Assembly: GCF_021023135.1 (NCBI RefSeq) | Contig: NZ_PGFV01000004.1 | Coordinates: forward strand, 124,001-188,000 | Source: Brevibacterium sp. CCUG 69071 | GTDB lineage: Bacteria; Actinomycetota; Actinomycetes; Actinomycetales; Brevibacteriaceae | Length of the DNA stretch: 64,000 nt | Direction: 5' to 3' | Part shown: piece by piece, positions 26,221 through 35,982 of the stretch | Numbering within the stretch: the first letter of the stretch is position 1 | Layout: the number at the start of each line of letters is the position of its first letter | Made by a program: the position numbers and the translations under genes | The notes under the pieces: generated by a model | The model's database searches: none | Told to the model about the DNA's origin: nothing | The model's input: the letters and a program-made list of their open reading frames with translations, nothing else

Positions 26221-26556
26221 GTGGAGCGCGTCTGCTTCAGGATGCAGGTCGACCCTGTTCACCTCGACGAGTACATCGAGCGGCACAGAAGCGTGTGGCC
26301 GCAAATGCTCCGGGCCCTGCACGAGACCGGATGGCGCAACTACTCTCTCTTCGCCGATGCTGCAGGAATGGTCATCGGCTACCTCGAGACAGAGGACTAC
26401 GAAGCCGCGCAGCAGGGTATGGAGCTGACCGAGATCAATGCTGCCTGGCAGGACTCGATGTCGCCGCTGTTCGCGGCGGGCGGCTCCTTCGACTCCGGTC
26501 CCGAACGGCTGCAGGAGATCTTCAATCTCAACGATCAGCTCTCTCGCACCGATTGA
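26221..26556 (+). CDS. rhaM: L-rhamnose mutarotase
   Basis: 111 residues, the usual size for this small ferredoxin-like fold, which interconverts the alpha and beta anomers of rhamnose. Recognised from RVCFRMQVDPVHLDEYIERHRSVWPQML, GWRNYSLF and the C-terminal L.EIFNL. The GTG start follows the transporter stop by one base with no separate ribosome site, so translation is probably coupled. Confidence 0.93.
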   Translation: MERVCFRMQVDPVHLDEYIERHRSVWPQMLRALHETGWRNYSLFADAAGMVIGYLETEDYEAAQQGMELTEINAAWQDSMSPLFAAGGSFDSGPERLQEIFNLNDQLSRTD

Positions 26557-26621
26557 CCCAGCGACGACTCACGAAACGCGAATGCAAGAAGCACGGCAAC
26601 AGTTAGGAACATGCAGCTCCC

Positions 26622-27791
26622 ATGAGCACTCACCCCACCTTCGCAGACATCACCGGCCAACTGGCCAAGCAGTCGATCGAACTTCCCTCCTGGGCATTCG
26701 GCAATTCCGGGACGAGGTTCAAAGTCTTCGGCACTCCGGGCACTCCGCGCGATCCGTTCGAGAAGGTCGCCGATGCCGCCAAGGTGCACGAGCTCACCGG
26801 CCTCGCCCCGCAGGTTGCCCTCCACATCCCCTGGGACCTCTGTGACTTCGACGCCCTTGCCGATCATGCCGCCGAGGTGGGGGTGAAGCTGGGAACCATC
26901 AACTCGAACACCTTCCAAGACGATGACTACAAATTCGGGGCGCTGACCCATGAGGACGATCGGATCAGGACGAAGGCGATCGATCATCATCTCGAATGCA
27001 TCGATGTCATGGATCGCACGGGTTCCCGCGACCTCAAGATCTGGCTGGCAGAAGGTTCGAACTATCCCGGACAGGCCGATCTGCGCGGCAGACAGGATCG
27101 GCTTCACGAATCGCTGAGCAGGATCTACGATCGCCTCGGCGAGGATCAGCGTCTGGTCCTCGAATACAAGTTCTTCGAACCCGCGTTCTACCACACCGAT
27201 GTCCCCGACTGGGGAACGAGCTACGCCCAGGTCACCGCGCTCGGGGAGAAGGCTAAGGTCTGCCTCGACACGGGACACCACGCTCCGGGAACCAACATCG
27301 AGTTCATCGTCATGCAGCTGCTCCGCCTGGGGAAGCTGGGCTCCTTCGACTTCAACTCCCGGTTCTACGCCGATGACGACCTCATCGTCGGTGCCGCTGA
27401 TCCGTTCCAGCTCTTCCGGATCCTCTACGAGGTCGTTCGCGGCGGAGGACTGAACAACCCTGACGTCGCCTTCATGCTCGACCAGTGCCACAACGTGGAG
27501 AACAAGATCGAGGGACAGATCCGATCCGTGCTCAATGTGCAGGAGATGACCGCGCGTGTGCTGCTGATCGACACCGACGCCCTCGGTGACGCGCAGAAGT
27601 CCGGCGATGTCCTAGCCGCCAATGACGTCTTCATGGATGCCTTCCACACGGACGTCCGCCCGGCACTTGCCGAATGGAGAAGCTCCCGCGGGCTTCCTGC
27701 TAATCCGCAGCGCGCCTTCCGCGAGTCCGGATACCAGGAGAAGATCGCGGCCGATCGCATCGGCGGCACCCAGGCCGGCTGGGGCGCCTGA
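26622..27791 (+). CDS. rhaI: L-rhamnose isomerase
   Basis: 389 residues of the xylose-isomerase-like TIM barrel, of the Pseudomonas stutzeri/actinobacterial RhaI type rather than E. coli RhaA. It begins DITGQLAKQSIELPSWAFGNSGTRFKVF. Metal-site elements are VLEYKFFEPAFYHTD, CLDTGHHAPGTNIE and FDFNSRFYADDD. It converts L-rhamnose to L-rhamnulose. A weak AGGAA lies upstream of the ATG. Third gene of the rha operon. Confidence 0.93.
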   Translation: MSTHPTFADITGQLAKQSIELPSWAFGNSGTRFKVFGTPGTPRDPFEKVADAAKVHELTGLAPQVALHIPWDLCDFDALADHAAEVGVKLGTINSNTFQDDDYKFGALTHEDDRIRTKAIDHHLECIDVMDRTGSRDLKIWLAEGSNYPGQADLRGRQDRLHESLSRIYDRLGEDQRLVLEYKFFEPAFYHTDVPDWGTSYAQVTALGEKAKVCLDTGHHAPGTNIEFIVMQLLRLGKLGSFDFNSRFYADDDLIVGAADPFQLFRILYEVVRGGGLNNPDVAFMLDQCHNVENKIEGQIRSVLNVQEMTARVLLIDTDALGDAQKSGDVLAANDVFMDAFHTDVRPALAEWRSSRGLPANPQRAFRESGYQEKIAADRIGGTQAGWGA

Positions 27792-27851
27792 GCCGGATCT
27801 GAATTCTTCCATCCCTGTCCCACCCCTCACTGACGACTCCTGAGGAGAAGC

Positions 27852-29894
27852 ATGACCACGATCAATCCCACGGTGAATGAACTCATCCGCCGTTCGAACT
27901 CCCTGGGTTCGGATCGCCGCAATACGAACTTCGCCGGCGGCAACACCTCCGCCAAAGGCACCGATGTCGATCCCGTGAGCGGCGAGGAGGTCGAACTCCT
28001 CTGGGTCAAGGGCTCCGGGGGAGATCTCGGAACGCTCACTGAGGGAGGACTGGCCGTGCTCAGACTCGACCGCCTGCGGGCCATGGAGAGGACCTACCCC
28101 GGGGTCGATCGCGAGGATGAGATGGTCGCGGCCTTCGACTACACGCTGCATGGCAAGGGAGGGGCGGCTCCGTCGATCGACACCGCGATGCACGGGCTCG
28201 TCGATGCCGCCCATGTCGACCATCTCCACCCCGACTCCGGCATCTCCATTGCCACTGCCGCCGACGGTGAGGAGCTGACGAAGAAGATCTTCGGCGACAA
28301 AGTCGTCTGGGTTCCCTGGCGACGTCCCGGCTTCCAGCTCGGCCTCGACATCGCTGCCATCAAGAAGGCCAATCCCAGCGCCATCGGCACCATCCTCGGT
28401 GGGCACGGAATCACCGCTTGGGGTGACACCTCGGAGGAATCGGAGGCGAACTCCCGCTGGATCATCGACACCGCGGCCGCCTACATCGACGAGCACGGCA
28501 AGTCCGATCCCTTCGGTGCGGCCCGCCCGGATTTCGCGGCCCTGCCGGAAGCCGAACGGCACGCGAAAGCCGCTCTCCTGGCACCTCACCTGCGCGGCAC
28601 CGCCTCGGCGGATCGGGCCATGGTCGGTCACTTCACCGATGACCCTGCCGTCCTCGAATTCCTCGCCGGCGAGAAGCTGAGCGCTCTGGCCGAACTCGGC
28701 ACCAGCTGCCCGGACCATTTCCTGCGCACCAAGGTCAAGCCACTCGTCGTCGACCTCCCAGCCGACGCCTCGGTCGAGGACATCGTCGCCGCCCTGCCAG
28801 CCCTCCACGAGGACTACCGGGCGGACTACCAGGCCTATTACGACCGCTACGCCGATGCGGATACCCCGGCCATCCGCGGGGCCGACCCCGCGATCATCCT
28901 CGTCCCCGGCGTCGGCATGTTCTCCTACGGCGCAGACAAGCAGACCGCCCGCGTGGCCGGGGAGTTCTACGTCAACGCCATCAACGTCATGCGCGGCGCG
29001 GAATCCCTGTCCACGTACAGTCCGATCTCCGAAGAGGAGAAGTTCCGCATCGAATACTGGGCTCTGGAAGAGGCGAAACTCAAGCGCAAGCCGGCACCCA
29101 AGCCCATGGCCTCCCGCGTCGCCTTCGTCACCGGAGCAGCCAGCGGAATCGGCAAGGCCATCGCCACCCGTTTGGCGTCCGAGGGCGCCTGCGTCGTCAT
29201 CGCCGATCTCGACCTTGAGAAGGCCCAGGACGCTGCCGCGGAGCTCGGCTCCGCGGACGTCGCCATCGGTGTCTCTGCCGACGTGTCCGACGAGGCGGGA
29301 GTCCAAGCGGCCCTCGCCGAGGCGGTGCTCGCTTTCGGAGGCGTCGACCTCGTCGTCAACAACGCCGGGCTCTCGCTGTCGAAGTCCCTGTTCGAGACCA
29401 CGGAGAAGGACTGGGACCTGCAGCACAGCGTGATGGCCAAGGGCTCGTTCCTCGTGTCGAAGAACGCTGCGCAGATCCTCGTCGATCAGGGCATGGGCGG
29501 GGATATCGTCTACATCTCCTCGAAGAACTCCGTGTTCGCCGGTCCGAACAACATCGCGTATTCGGCGACCAAAGCGGACCAGGCCCACCAGGTGCGCCTG
29601 CTCGCCGCCGAACTCGGCGAGCACGGCATCCGCGTCAATGGCATCAACCCTGACGGGGTCGTCCGCGGCTCAGGAATCTTCGCCGGCGGCTGGGGCGCCC
29701 AGCGTGCCAAAACCTACGGCATCGAAGAGAAGGACCTCGGCAAGTTCTACGCCCAGCGGACCATCCTCGGCCGGGAGGTCGTGCCGGAGAATGTCGCGAA
29801 CGCCGTGTTCGCCATGTGCACCGACGACTTCTCACACACCACCGGCCTGCACGTGCCCGTCGACGCGGGAGTCGCTGCGGCGTTCCTGCGGTGA
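27852..29894 (+). CDS. Bifunctional rhamnulose-1-phosphate aldolase / lactaldehyde dehydrogenase
   Basis: 680 residues. The N-terminal class II aldolase domain (about 1-400) opens with SLGSDRRNTNFAGGNTSAKG and has the zinc-binding HVDHLHPDSGI and GGHGITAWGDTSEE. The C-terminal short-chain dehydrogenase domain has TGAASGIGKAIA (near 425) and the catalytic YSATK (near 569). The fused enzyme (RhaEW/RhaD-type) cleaves rhamnulose 1-phosphate to DHAP and lactaldehyde and oxidises the lactaldehyde. GAGGAGAAGC precedes the ATG. Confidence 0.93.
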   Translation: MTTINPTVNELIRRSNSLGSDRRNTNFAGGNTSAKGTDVDPVSGEEVELLWVKGSGGDLGTLTEGGLAVLRLDRLRAMERTYPGVDREDEMVAAFDYTLHGKGGAAPSIDTAMHGLVDAAHVDHLHPDSGISIATAADGEELTKKIFGDKVVWVPWRRPGFQLGLDIAAIKKANPSAIGTILGGHGITAWGDTSEESEANSRWIIDTAAAYIDEHGKSDPFGAARPDFAALPEAERHAKAALLAPHLRGTASADRAMVGHFTDDPAVLEFLAGEKLSALAELGTSCPDHFLRTKVKPLVVDLPADASVEDIVAALPALHEDYRADYQAYYDRYADADTPAIRGADPAIILVPGVGMFSYGADKQTARVAGEFYVNAINVMRGAESLSTYSPISEEEKFRIEYWALEEAKLKRKPAPKPMASRVAFVTGAASGIGKAIATRLASEGACVVIADLDLEKAQDAAAELGSADVAIGVSADVSDEAGVQAALAEAVLAFGGVDLVVNNAGLSLSKSLFETTEKDWDLQHSVMAKGSFLVSKNAAQILVDQGMGGDIVYISSKNSVFAGPNNIAYSATKADQAHQVRLLAAELGEHGIRVNGINPDGVVRGSGIFAGGWGAQRAKTYGIEEKDLGKFYAQRTILGREVVPENVANAVFAMCTDDFSHTTGLHVPVDAGVAAAFLR

Positions 29895-29931
29895 GTTCGA
29901 CAGATACACAGATACTGAGACACGACTCCGA

Positions 29932-31485
29932 ATGGACAAGATGGAATCCCCCGCTCCGCTAACGCTCGCCGCCGTTGACCTCGGGGCGACGAGCGGCCGG
30001 GTGATCCTCGGCGGCATCGCCGAGGGGCGCCTGCACATGAAGCACATCGCTCGGTTCCCCAACTCACCGCTCCATCTCACCGAGACTGTCCCCGCGACAG
30101 CGGACTCCGGATTTGGCAGCGCGGACCGCTCGGCGGCCGAGCACACCCCCGCCGAAGGCTTGTACTCGAACATCTCGTCGCTCTACGCTGCCCTCGAGGA
30201 CGGGCTTCGCGAGGCGGTTCGCGCTGCGCCCGGGCTGCGCAGCATCGGCATCGACTCCTGGGCAGTCGACTACGGACTCCTCCGCCGCGGTCGGCTATTG
30301 GGGCTGCCCCATCACTACCGTGATACTCGCAGCTCCCACGGGGTGGACCTCGTCCACGCCCGCATCGATCCTGCCGACCTCTATGCCCGCAACGGCCTGC
30401 AGCACTTGGACTTCAACACCGTGTTCCAGCTCGCCGCCGAGGCAGAGACCGGGCTCTTGGATCTCGCGGATGCTGTCGTCCTCATCCCCGATCTCATCGC
30501 CTATTGGCTCACCGGAACCATCCGCGCCGAACTCACCAATGCCTCGACCACGGGGCTCCTCCGGGTCGAGGAAACGACTTGGGACTCAGAGCTTGCGAGC
30601 CTCGCCGGTGCAGACCCGGTGCTCCTGCCCGAGCTCATCGCTCCCGGTCAGCCCATCGGCGCCCTCACCGAGGCGGTCGCCGCCCGGCTGAGCGCAGGAA
30701 GCCTTCCTTCCGCGACCTCGACCCCGGACCCCAGAATCACGGTCACGGCCGTCGGCAGCCACGACACCGCCTCGGCGGTCGTGGCCGTACCGTTCACCAC
30801 GGAGAACTCGGCATTCATCTCCAGCGGAACCTGGTCGCTCGTCGGACTCGAGCTCGACCGGCCGGTCCTCTCCGAGGCTGCCCGGGATGCCAACTTCACG
30901 AACGAGGGCGGGGTCGATGGAACCGTCCGGTTCCTCAAGAACGTCTCCGGACTGTGGCTGCTGAGCGAATCCATGCGCCATTGGCACCGCCACTCCACAG
31001 ATGCCCAACGCAGCGCGGACCTGCAGACCCTTCTGAGCGAGGCCGAGCGGGTGACCGGCGAAGTCCCGATCTTCGACCCCTCAGACGATCGGTTCACTCC
31101 GCCGGGAGACATGCCCACGCGAATCGCCGATTGGTGTCGTGAACACGAGATTCGTCCTCCGGAAGGACCCGCGGAGATCGTGCGCAGCATCCTCGAATCT
31201 CTCGCCGAGGCGTATCGAGAGACCATCGAGACCGCCGAGGAGCTCACCGGCAGGCAGGTCGATGTCGTTCACATCGTCGGCGGGGGTTCGCAGAACACAC
31301 TGCTGTGCCGACTCACGGCCGAACGTACGGGTCGCCCCGTCGTCGCCGGACCTGTCGAGGCGACGGCGATCGGCAACCTTCTCGTTCAGGCACGGGCAAT
31401 CGGCGAGGTGGAGCCGAACTCCGACCTCGCCGACCTGCGCCGCATCGTCCGGGACTCGTTTCCTGTCATCAGGTACGAACCCTGA
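29932..31485 (+). CDS. rhaB: Rhamnulokinase
   Basis: 517 residues of the FGGY/ASKHA kinase fold: LAAVDLGATSGRVILG at the N-terminus, GIDSWAVDYGLL, SHDTASAVVAVP and the second-half HIVGGGSQNTLLCRLTAERTGRPVVAGPVEATAIGN. It phosphorylates L-rhamnulose. I chose the ATG at 29932; a second ATG at 29941 is in frame and neither has a strong ribosome site. The gene order places it after the aldolase, completing the pathway. It converges on the CurA-like gene with 13 bases between stops. Confidence 0.92.
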   Translation: MDKMESPAPLTLAAVDLGATSGRVILGGIAEGRLHMKHIARFPNSPLHLTETVPATADSGFGSADRSAAEHTPAEGLYSNISSLYAALEDGLREAVRAAPGLRSIGIDSWAVDYGLLRRGRLLGLPHHYRDTRSSHGVDLVHARIDPADLYARNGLQHLDFNTVFQLAAEAETGLLDLADAVVLIPDLIAYWLTGTIRAELTNASTTGLLRVEETTWDSELASLAGADPVLLPELIAPGQPIGALTEAVAARLSAGSLPSATSTPDPRITVTAVGSHDTASAVVAVPFTTENSAFISSGTWSLVGLELDRPVLSEAARDANFTNEGGVDGTVRFLKNVSGLWLLSESMRHWHRHSTDAQRSADLQTLLSEAERVTGEVPIFDPSDDRFTPPGDMPTRIADWCREHEIRPPEGPAEIVRSILESLAEAYRETIETAEELTGRQVDVVHIVGGGSQNTLLCRLTAERTGRPVVAGPVEATAIGNLLVQARAIGEVEPNSDLADLRRIVRDSFPVIRYEP

Positions 31486-31486
31486 G

Positions 31487-31501
31487 TGAGGAACTTCCTC
31501 A
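31487..31501. terminator. Short palindrome between convergent rhaB and reductase genes
   Basis: TGAGGAA-C-TTCCTCA is a perfect inverted repeat in the 13-base gap between two convergent stops. There is no T-tract and the loop is tight, so a bidirectional terminator role is only possible. Confidence 0.3.
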
Positions 31502-32521
31502 GCTCTCCGCACCCACGGCGACGACCATCTTGCCGAAGTTTCCGCCGGTGAGCAGGTCGTTGAAGTATTCGGGAGCGTTCTCGAGTCCCGGACGGATGTC
31601 CTCGCGGTAGCGGATCTTGCCCTCATTGATCCAGCCGCTCATGTCGGTGAGGAACTGGCCGGTCAGCCGCTCAGCGAACTCGGTCTGGATGAAGCCGCGG
31701 ACGTTGAGCGACTTCGTCAGAATCTGGCCCATCAGCGCACCCGAACGGTCGGGTCCCTCGGGCAGAGCGGTGAGGTTGTAGTTGGCCACGAGTCCGCAGA
31801 CAGGAACGCGCCCGTAGGTGTTCAGGCGCGGCAGGACGGCGTTGAAGACATCACCTCCGACGTTCTCGAAGTACACGTCGATACCCTGCGGCACCGCCTC
31901 GGCGAGTTCGGACTTGAGGTTGCCCGAGCGGTGGTCGAGGGCCACGTCGAAGCCGAGCTCCTCCAGGTGGGCGACCTTCTCCGGGCCTCCGGCGATGCCG
32001 ACGGACCGGGCGCCCTTGATCTTCGCGATCTGCCCGACGACCGAGCCGACCGGACCGGTGGCCGCTGCGACGGCGACGGTCTCGCCCTCCTGCGGACGGC
32101 CGATCTCGAGCAGTCCCGCGTAGGCGGTGAACCCGGGCATTCCGAGCACGCCGAGGTGGGTGCTGATCGGGGCGAGCTCCGGGTCGATGCGGCGCAGGTG
32201 ACCGGTGTTCTCAACCGAGTACTCCTGCCATCCGCCGTAGCCGAGCACGATGTCGCCGACGGAGAAGTCGTCCGAGTTCGACTCGACGACCTCGGAGACG
32301 GTGGCACCGACCATGACGTCGCCGACCTCGACGGGCTTGGCGTAGGACTTCGCATCCGACATCCGACCGCGCATATATGGATCGAGCGAGAGATAGAGGG
32401 TGCGCAGCAGCACCTGTCCCTCACCGGGAGACTCGAGTGGAACCTCATCGATGAGGTAGTTCTCGGCCGTCGGCGCGCCGACCGGGCGGGAGTTGAGGCG
32501 GACTCTGTGGTTGCTCGTCAT
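31499..32521 (-). CDS. NADP-dependent oxidoreductase, CurA-like MDR family
   Basis: 340 residues of the zinc-independent medium-chain dehydrogenase family: SLDPYMRGRMSDAKSYAKPVEVGDVMVGATVSEVVES at the N-terminus, the Rossmann motif AATGPVGSVVGQIAKIKGA, and the substrate-site region DVYFENVGGDVFNAVLPRLN. This is the signature of alkenal/one and curcumin reductases (CurA) and leukotriene B4 dehydrogenase relatives. It reduces alpha,beta-unsaturated carbonyls with NADPH; the natural substrate is unknown. GAAAGGAACACTCTC precedes the ATG. Confidence 0.9.
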   Translation of the reverse strand: MTSNHRVRLNSRPVGAPTAENYLIDEVPLESPGEGQVLLRTLYLSLDPYMRGRMSDAKSYAKPVEVGDVMVGATVSEVVESNSDDFSVGDIVLGYGGWQEYSVENTGHLRRIDPELAPISTHLGVLGMPGFTAYAGLLEIGRPQEGETVAVAAATGPVGSVVGQIAKIKGARSVGIAGGPEKVAHLEELGFDVALDHRSGNLKSELAEAVPQGIDVYFENVGGDVFNAVLPRLNTYGRVPVCGLVANYNLTALPEGPDRSGALMGQILTKSLNVRGFIQTEFAERLTGQFLTDMSGWINEGKIRYREDIRPGLENAPEYFNDLLTGGNFGKMVVAVGAES

Positions 32522-32606
32522 GAGAGAGTGTTCCTTTCATCGCAATTCTGCCCGGGTGGGCATTCGGTGCAGGGTCCCGACCGGCGGGGCGCTGCTCGGG
32601 TGGAGA

Positions 32607-33485
32607 TCAGATCCAGTCCTTGCCGTAGCAACCGCCGGAGACCCGTCGATGTTCCTGCTTCGGCTGAGAATGTTCCTGCGTGTGAGATGAATCCGAATCC
32701 GGTTGTCCCGCAGGACCCAGACATCCCGTCTTCGCGGTCTCCCCGCCGGCCAGACGGCGGGCCAGGTCCCCCCACTTCGGGTCGAAGGCCCAGGTGAACT
32801 CGCCGAGGCGGTCGAGCAGTTGCGTCCCGTTGCCCCGTATGGTCTCGGACCATTCACGCGGCCAGGCCCCGTTCTCGGCGGCTGAGGCCAGTTCGTCTTC
32901 GTCCTTGAACTTCGCGCCGCTCGGGTCGAGACGACCGTCGGCGGCGTTCAGGGGTGCGGCTCCGTTGGGCGCGGCTCCGTTGGGAAAGATGATGTCGAGG
33001 ATGTGATCGCTGGTGAATAGAGTGTCGTCGGTGCGGCGATGAGTCGCCTCGAGATTGATGTACCAATCGGCGTGCATCTGCTCGCCCTCTCCCGGTTTGA
33101 GCAGCACCCAGACGGAGAACGGAACGTCCGGCGGGACGATCTTGAGGACTCCGAGACCGCGCCAGGTGCCAGGCACAGCGACTCGTCGGGGCGCCTCGGC
33201 GATGGGACGGAACCGCACCTCGTGCGGAACGTCATGAGGATCGGAGTCCTCCCAGCCGATGATCCGGGCCTCCGCGGTCGGGGTGCCGCCGGGCATCCAC
33301 AGGAGAGCACCGGCCGGTGAATCCTCGATCACGTGCATCGGACGGATGACCTCGACGGGGTCGCGGTCGAAGTCGAAGCGTCGAAAGGTCCAGTTCACGG
33401 CCGTGCCCGGCGTCCAGAACGGTCCTTCGCCGATCGGGCGCGTGCCGGACGGGACCGTGACCTCGAACGGATCGGAGAACGTCAT
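32607..33485 (-). CDS. DUF402 domain-containing protein
   Basis: 292 residues. The DUF402 fold (FomD-like) is seen in VNWTFRRFDFDRDPVEVIRPMHVIEDSPAGALLWMPGGTP, VLKIVPPDVPFSVWVLLKPGEGEQMHADWYINLEAT and the acidic LFTSDHILDIIFPNG, where metal-binding acidic residues sit. FomD hydrolyses a nucleotidyl phosphonate in fosfomycin biosynthesis, but most family members have no known role. The last 60 residues are low-complexity and look unconserved. It is divergent from the amidohydrolase. Confidence 0.8.
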   Translation of the reverse strand: MTFSDPFEVTVPSGTRPIGEGPFWTPGTAVNWTFRRFDFDRDPVEVIRPMHVIEDSPAGALLWMPGGTPTAEARIIGWEDSDPHDVPHEVRFRPIAEAPRRVAVPGTWRGLGVLKIVPPDVPFSVWVLLKPGEGEQMHADWYINLEATHRRTDDTLFTSDHILDIIFPNGAAPNGAAPLNAADGRLDPSGAKFKDEDELASAAENGAWPREWSETIRGNGTQLLDRLGEFTWAFDPKWGDLARRLAGGETAKTGCLGPAGQPDSDSSHTQEHSQPKQEHRRVSGGCYGKDWI

Positions 33486-33592
33486 GCGGGAAGTCTATGA
33501 CGGACGCTTGGGCGGCCGCTGAGGACGTGTTTCGCTACGATGCTCGGGCGGCCTTCGTCGATCTCCGGCGACCTTCGGCCTAGGCTGGGATC

Positions 33593-34615
33593 ATGGATGA
33601 CTTCGACGATGCAGTTCCCGGGCACTCTTCGACGAGCGCGCGATCAGACGCGCAGACGAGCGGGCGTGAGCACGAGCACACGGCCGCGCAGTCGCTCGCG
33701 GCGACGGTTCCGGCGACGATGACCGCGCCTCCGCGCAGCGATGCGGATATCCCCGCCTATCTCGAGGCGCTCGGACTGCCCGGACTCGCCGACATCCACG
33801 TGCACTTCCTGCCACAGCAGGTCCTCGACAAGGTGTGGGCCTACTTCGACGACGCCGAATCCAACTACGGCAGGGCCTGGCCGATCCACTACCGCTACGA
33901 CACCGAGACGCGCCTGTCGATCGTCCGTGACCTGGGGATACGTGCGATTCCGGCGCTGACATACCCGCACAAGCCGGGCATGGCAGCCTGGCTCAATGAG
34001 TGGAATGCCGAATTCGCGGCCGCCCACGACGATGTCATCCACTGCAGCACCCTCTATGCCGAGCCGGAGTCCGCCGACTACGTTCCCGCCGCTCTGGCCG
34101 CGGGGGCGAAACTGTTCAAGATGCACGTCCAGGTCGGGAACTTCTCGCCCGACGACCGGGTCCTCGACCCGGCTTGGAAAGCACTCGCCGAGGCGCAGGT
34201 GCCCATCGTCATCCATGCCGGATCCGAGCCCCTGCCCGGCACCTACACCGGGCCGGGCGCGGTGGCGAATGTGCTCGAGCGCTTCCCCGCCCTCAACTTC
34301 GTCATCGCCCACATGGGCATGCCCGAATACGATGAATTCGCCGAACTCGCCGAGAACCACAGCGGGGTGTACCTCGACACAACCATGTACGTCTCCGGGT
34401 TCTTCTCCTCCCCCGCCGAGGTGGACCCCGCCTACCGCGAACGCCTGGCGGGACTGTCCGACAAGATCATCCTCGGCTCCGACTTCCCCAACATCCCCTA
34501 CCAGTACGCCGATCAGATCGCCGGACTGGCCGGGCTGGGTCTGGGAGATGAGTGGATGCGCTCGGTGCTGTGGCGCAATGGCGCACGCCTGCTCGGATTG
34601 GAGAGCGCCGGCTGA
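33593..34615 (+). CDS. Amidohydrolase family protein (TIM-barrel metal hydrolase/decarboxylase)
   Basis: 340 residues. The amidohydrolase-2 type barrel has DIHVHFLP (His69, His71), VIHAGSEPLPGTY (near 207), VIAHMGMPEYDE and the final metal ligand in ILGSDFPNIPY. This layout fits ACMSD-like decarboxylases and lactonases or hydrolases. The first 43 residues are low-complexity, so an ATG at 33719 is a possible shorter start. It converges on the MFS gene of the HAL-like operon; a shared pathway is possible but not shown. Confidence 0.85.
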   Translation: MDDFDDAVPGHSSTSARSDAQTSGREHEHTAAQSLAATVPATMTAPPRSDADIPAYLEALGLPGLADIHVHFLPQQVLDKVWAYFDDAESNYGRAWPIHYRYDTETRLSIVRDLGIRAIPALTYPHKPGMAAWLNEWNAEFAAAHDDVIHCSTLYAEPESADYVPAALAAGAKLFKMHVQVGNFSPDDRVLDPAWKALAEAQVPIVIHAGSEPLPGTYTGPGAVANVLERFPALNFVIAHMGMPEYDEFAELAENHSGVYLDTTMYVSGFFSSPAEVDPAYRERLAGLSDKIILGSDFPNIPYQYADQIAGLAGLGLGDEWMRSVLWRNGARLLGLESAG

Positions 34616-34671
34616 ACAACCTGCGGTGATCCCGCCGGAGCACTCTGCGAATTCGACCGGAGCCGCGGTCC

Positions 34672-35982
34672 TCAGACGATGTGGTTCTTCGCGGTCTCCG
34701 GCGCCCACAGCCATGTGAAGATCGCGCCGACGGCGAGGACAGCGGCGAGGACGTACATCGACACCGCGATCCCCCAGCCTTCGAGCATGATCGGAAGGAT
34801 GAAGGTCCCCACCGCCGAGGCGATGCGGCTGAGTCCGTTGAGCAGGCCGACGCCGGAGGCACGCAGGCTCGTGGGGAACAGCTCGGGCGGGTAGACCTGG
34901 GTGAGGTTGGACGCCGCCGACATGACGAACGTGTAGATCGCAAAGGGAATCATCAGCAGGATGAGGTTCGCTCCTGAGAACACTCCGAGGAGAACGAGCG
35001 AGACCGTGAGGACGACGAAGGACCAGAACGTCGCGGGACGCCGGCGGAACTTCTGCACGAGCCACAGGCCGGCGATCCCGCCCGCGAGCAGGAACAGATT
35101 GAGGATGAGGTACTGGAGGTCCTCGTCTTTGACCTCGAGGCTGGTGAAGATCGTCGGCACAAAGGTGTAGATCGCGAAGTACGGCAGCACGAGAGCGCTG
35201 TAGAAGATCACTCCGAACCAGGTGTATCTCCGCATCCGCGGGCCGAAGAGCTCCTTGAAATCGGTAGCGCTGATCTCCTCCGAGGATTCGGCGGGGAACT
35301 GATCCGGGGTGATGTCGATCCCGATGTACTTCTTGACGATCGTCTTCGCCTCGTCCACCCGGCCCTTACTGATGAGCCAAGCCGGGGATTCGGGGGCGCC
35401 GATGCGAACAATGAGCACGATGAGCGCGGGGATCGCACCCGAGGCGAGGAGCCAGCGCCAGGAATCGCCGTCCCCAACCAGGTAGACGCCGAGCACATTG
35501 GCGGCCACATAGCCGACCGTCCACATCACCGTCAGCGATGCGAGCATCATTCCGCGGTGCCGCCTCGGCGCGAATTCCGAGAGCAGAGTGGGACCGACGG
35601 CGTAGTCGGCTCCCAGCCCGAAGCCGATGAGCAGGCGAAGGACGAACAGGCTCCAGAACTCGGGTGCCCACAGTTGGAGCGCCGAAGCGACGGCAATGAG
35701 CAGGAAATTGAGAACGTAGACCTTCTGTCGGCCGATCCGGTCGCTCACCCGGCCGAGGATGACGCTGCCGAAGAAGAGTCCGATGAGCGCCGAAGCACCG
35801 AGCAGACCGGATTCGACGCCGCCCAGATCCCATTGCGTCCCGAGCACCGGGAGCAGTGCGCCGATGATTCCGAGCGCATAGCCGTCAGAGAAGTTGGCAC
35901 CGAATGTCATGGCGGTGATGCGCGCGTGGAATCGGCCGAAGGGCACATCGTCGATGGCCTGTGGTTGAGGTGTGGTGGTCAT
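34672..35982 (-). CDS. MFS transporter coupled to the HAL-like gene
   Basis: 436 residues from the ATG at 35982, which overlaps the preceding gene's stop (ATGA). Twelve helices; the post-helix-2 motif reads GRVSDRIGRQKVYVLNFL and helix 4 contains RLLIGFGLGADYAVGPTLLSEFAPRRHRG, typical of the sugar/aromatic-acid porter branch of MFS. The central loop is long and acidic (PAESSEEISATDFKELFG). Translational coupling to the lyase-family gene strongly suggests it imports that protein's substrate or exports its product. Confidence 0.88.
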   Translation of the reverse strand: MTTTPQPQAIDDVPFGRFHARITAMTFGANFSDGYALGIIGALLPVLGTQWDLGGVESGLLGASALIGLFFGSVILGRVSDRIGRQKVYVLNFLLIAVASALQLWAPEFWSLFVLRLLIGFGLGADYAVGPTLLSEFAPRRHRGMMLASLTVMWTVGYVAANVLGVYLVGDGDSWRWLLASGAIPALIVLIVRIGAPESPAWLISKGRVDEAKTIVKKYIGIDITPDQFPAESSEEISATDFKELFGPRMRRYTWFGVIFYSALVLPYFAIYTFVPTIFTSLEVKDEDLQYLILNLFLLAGGIAGLWLVQKFRRRPATFWSFVVLTVSLVLLGVFSGANLILLMIPFAIYTFVMSAASNLTQVYPPELFPTSLRASGVGLLNGLSRIASAVGTFILPIMLEGWGIAVSMYVLAAVLAVGAIFTWLWAPETAKNHIV

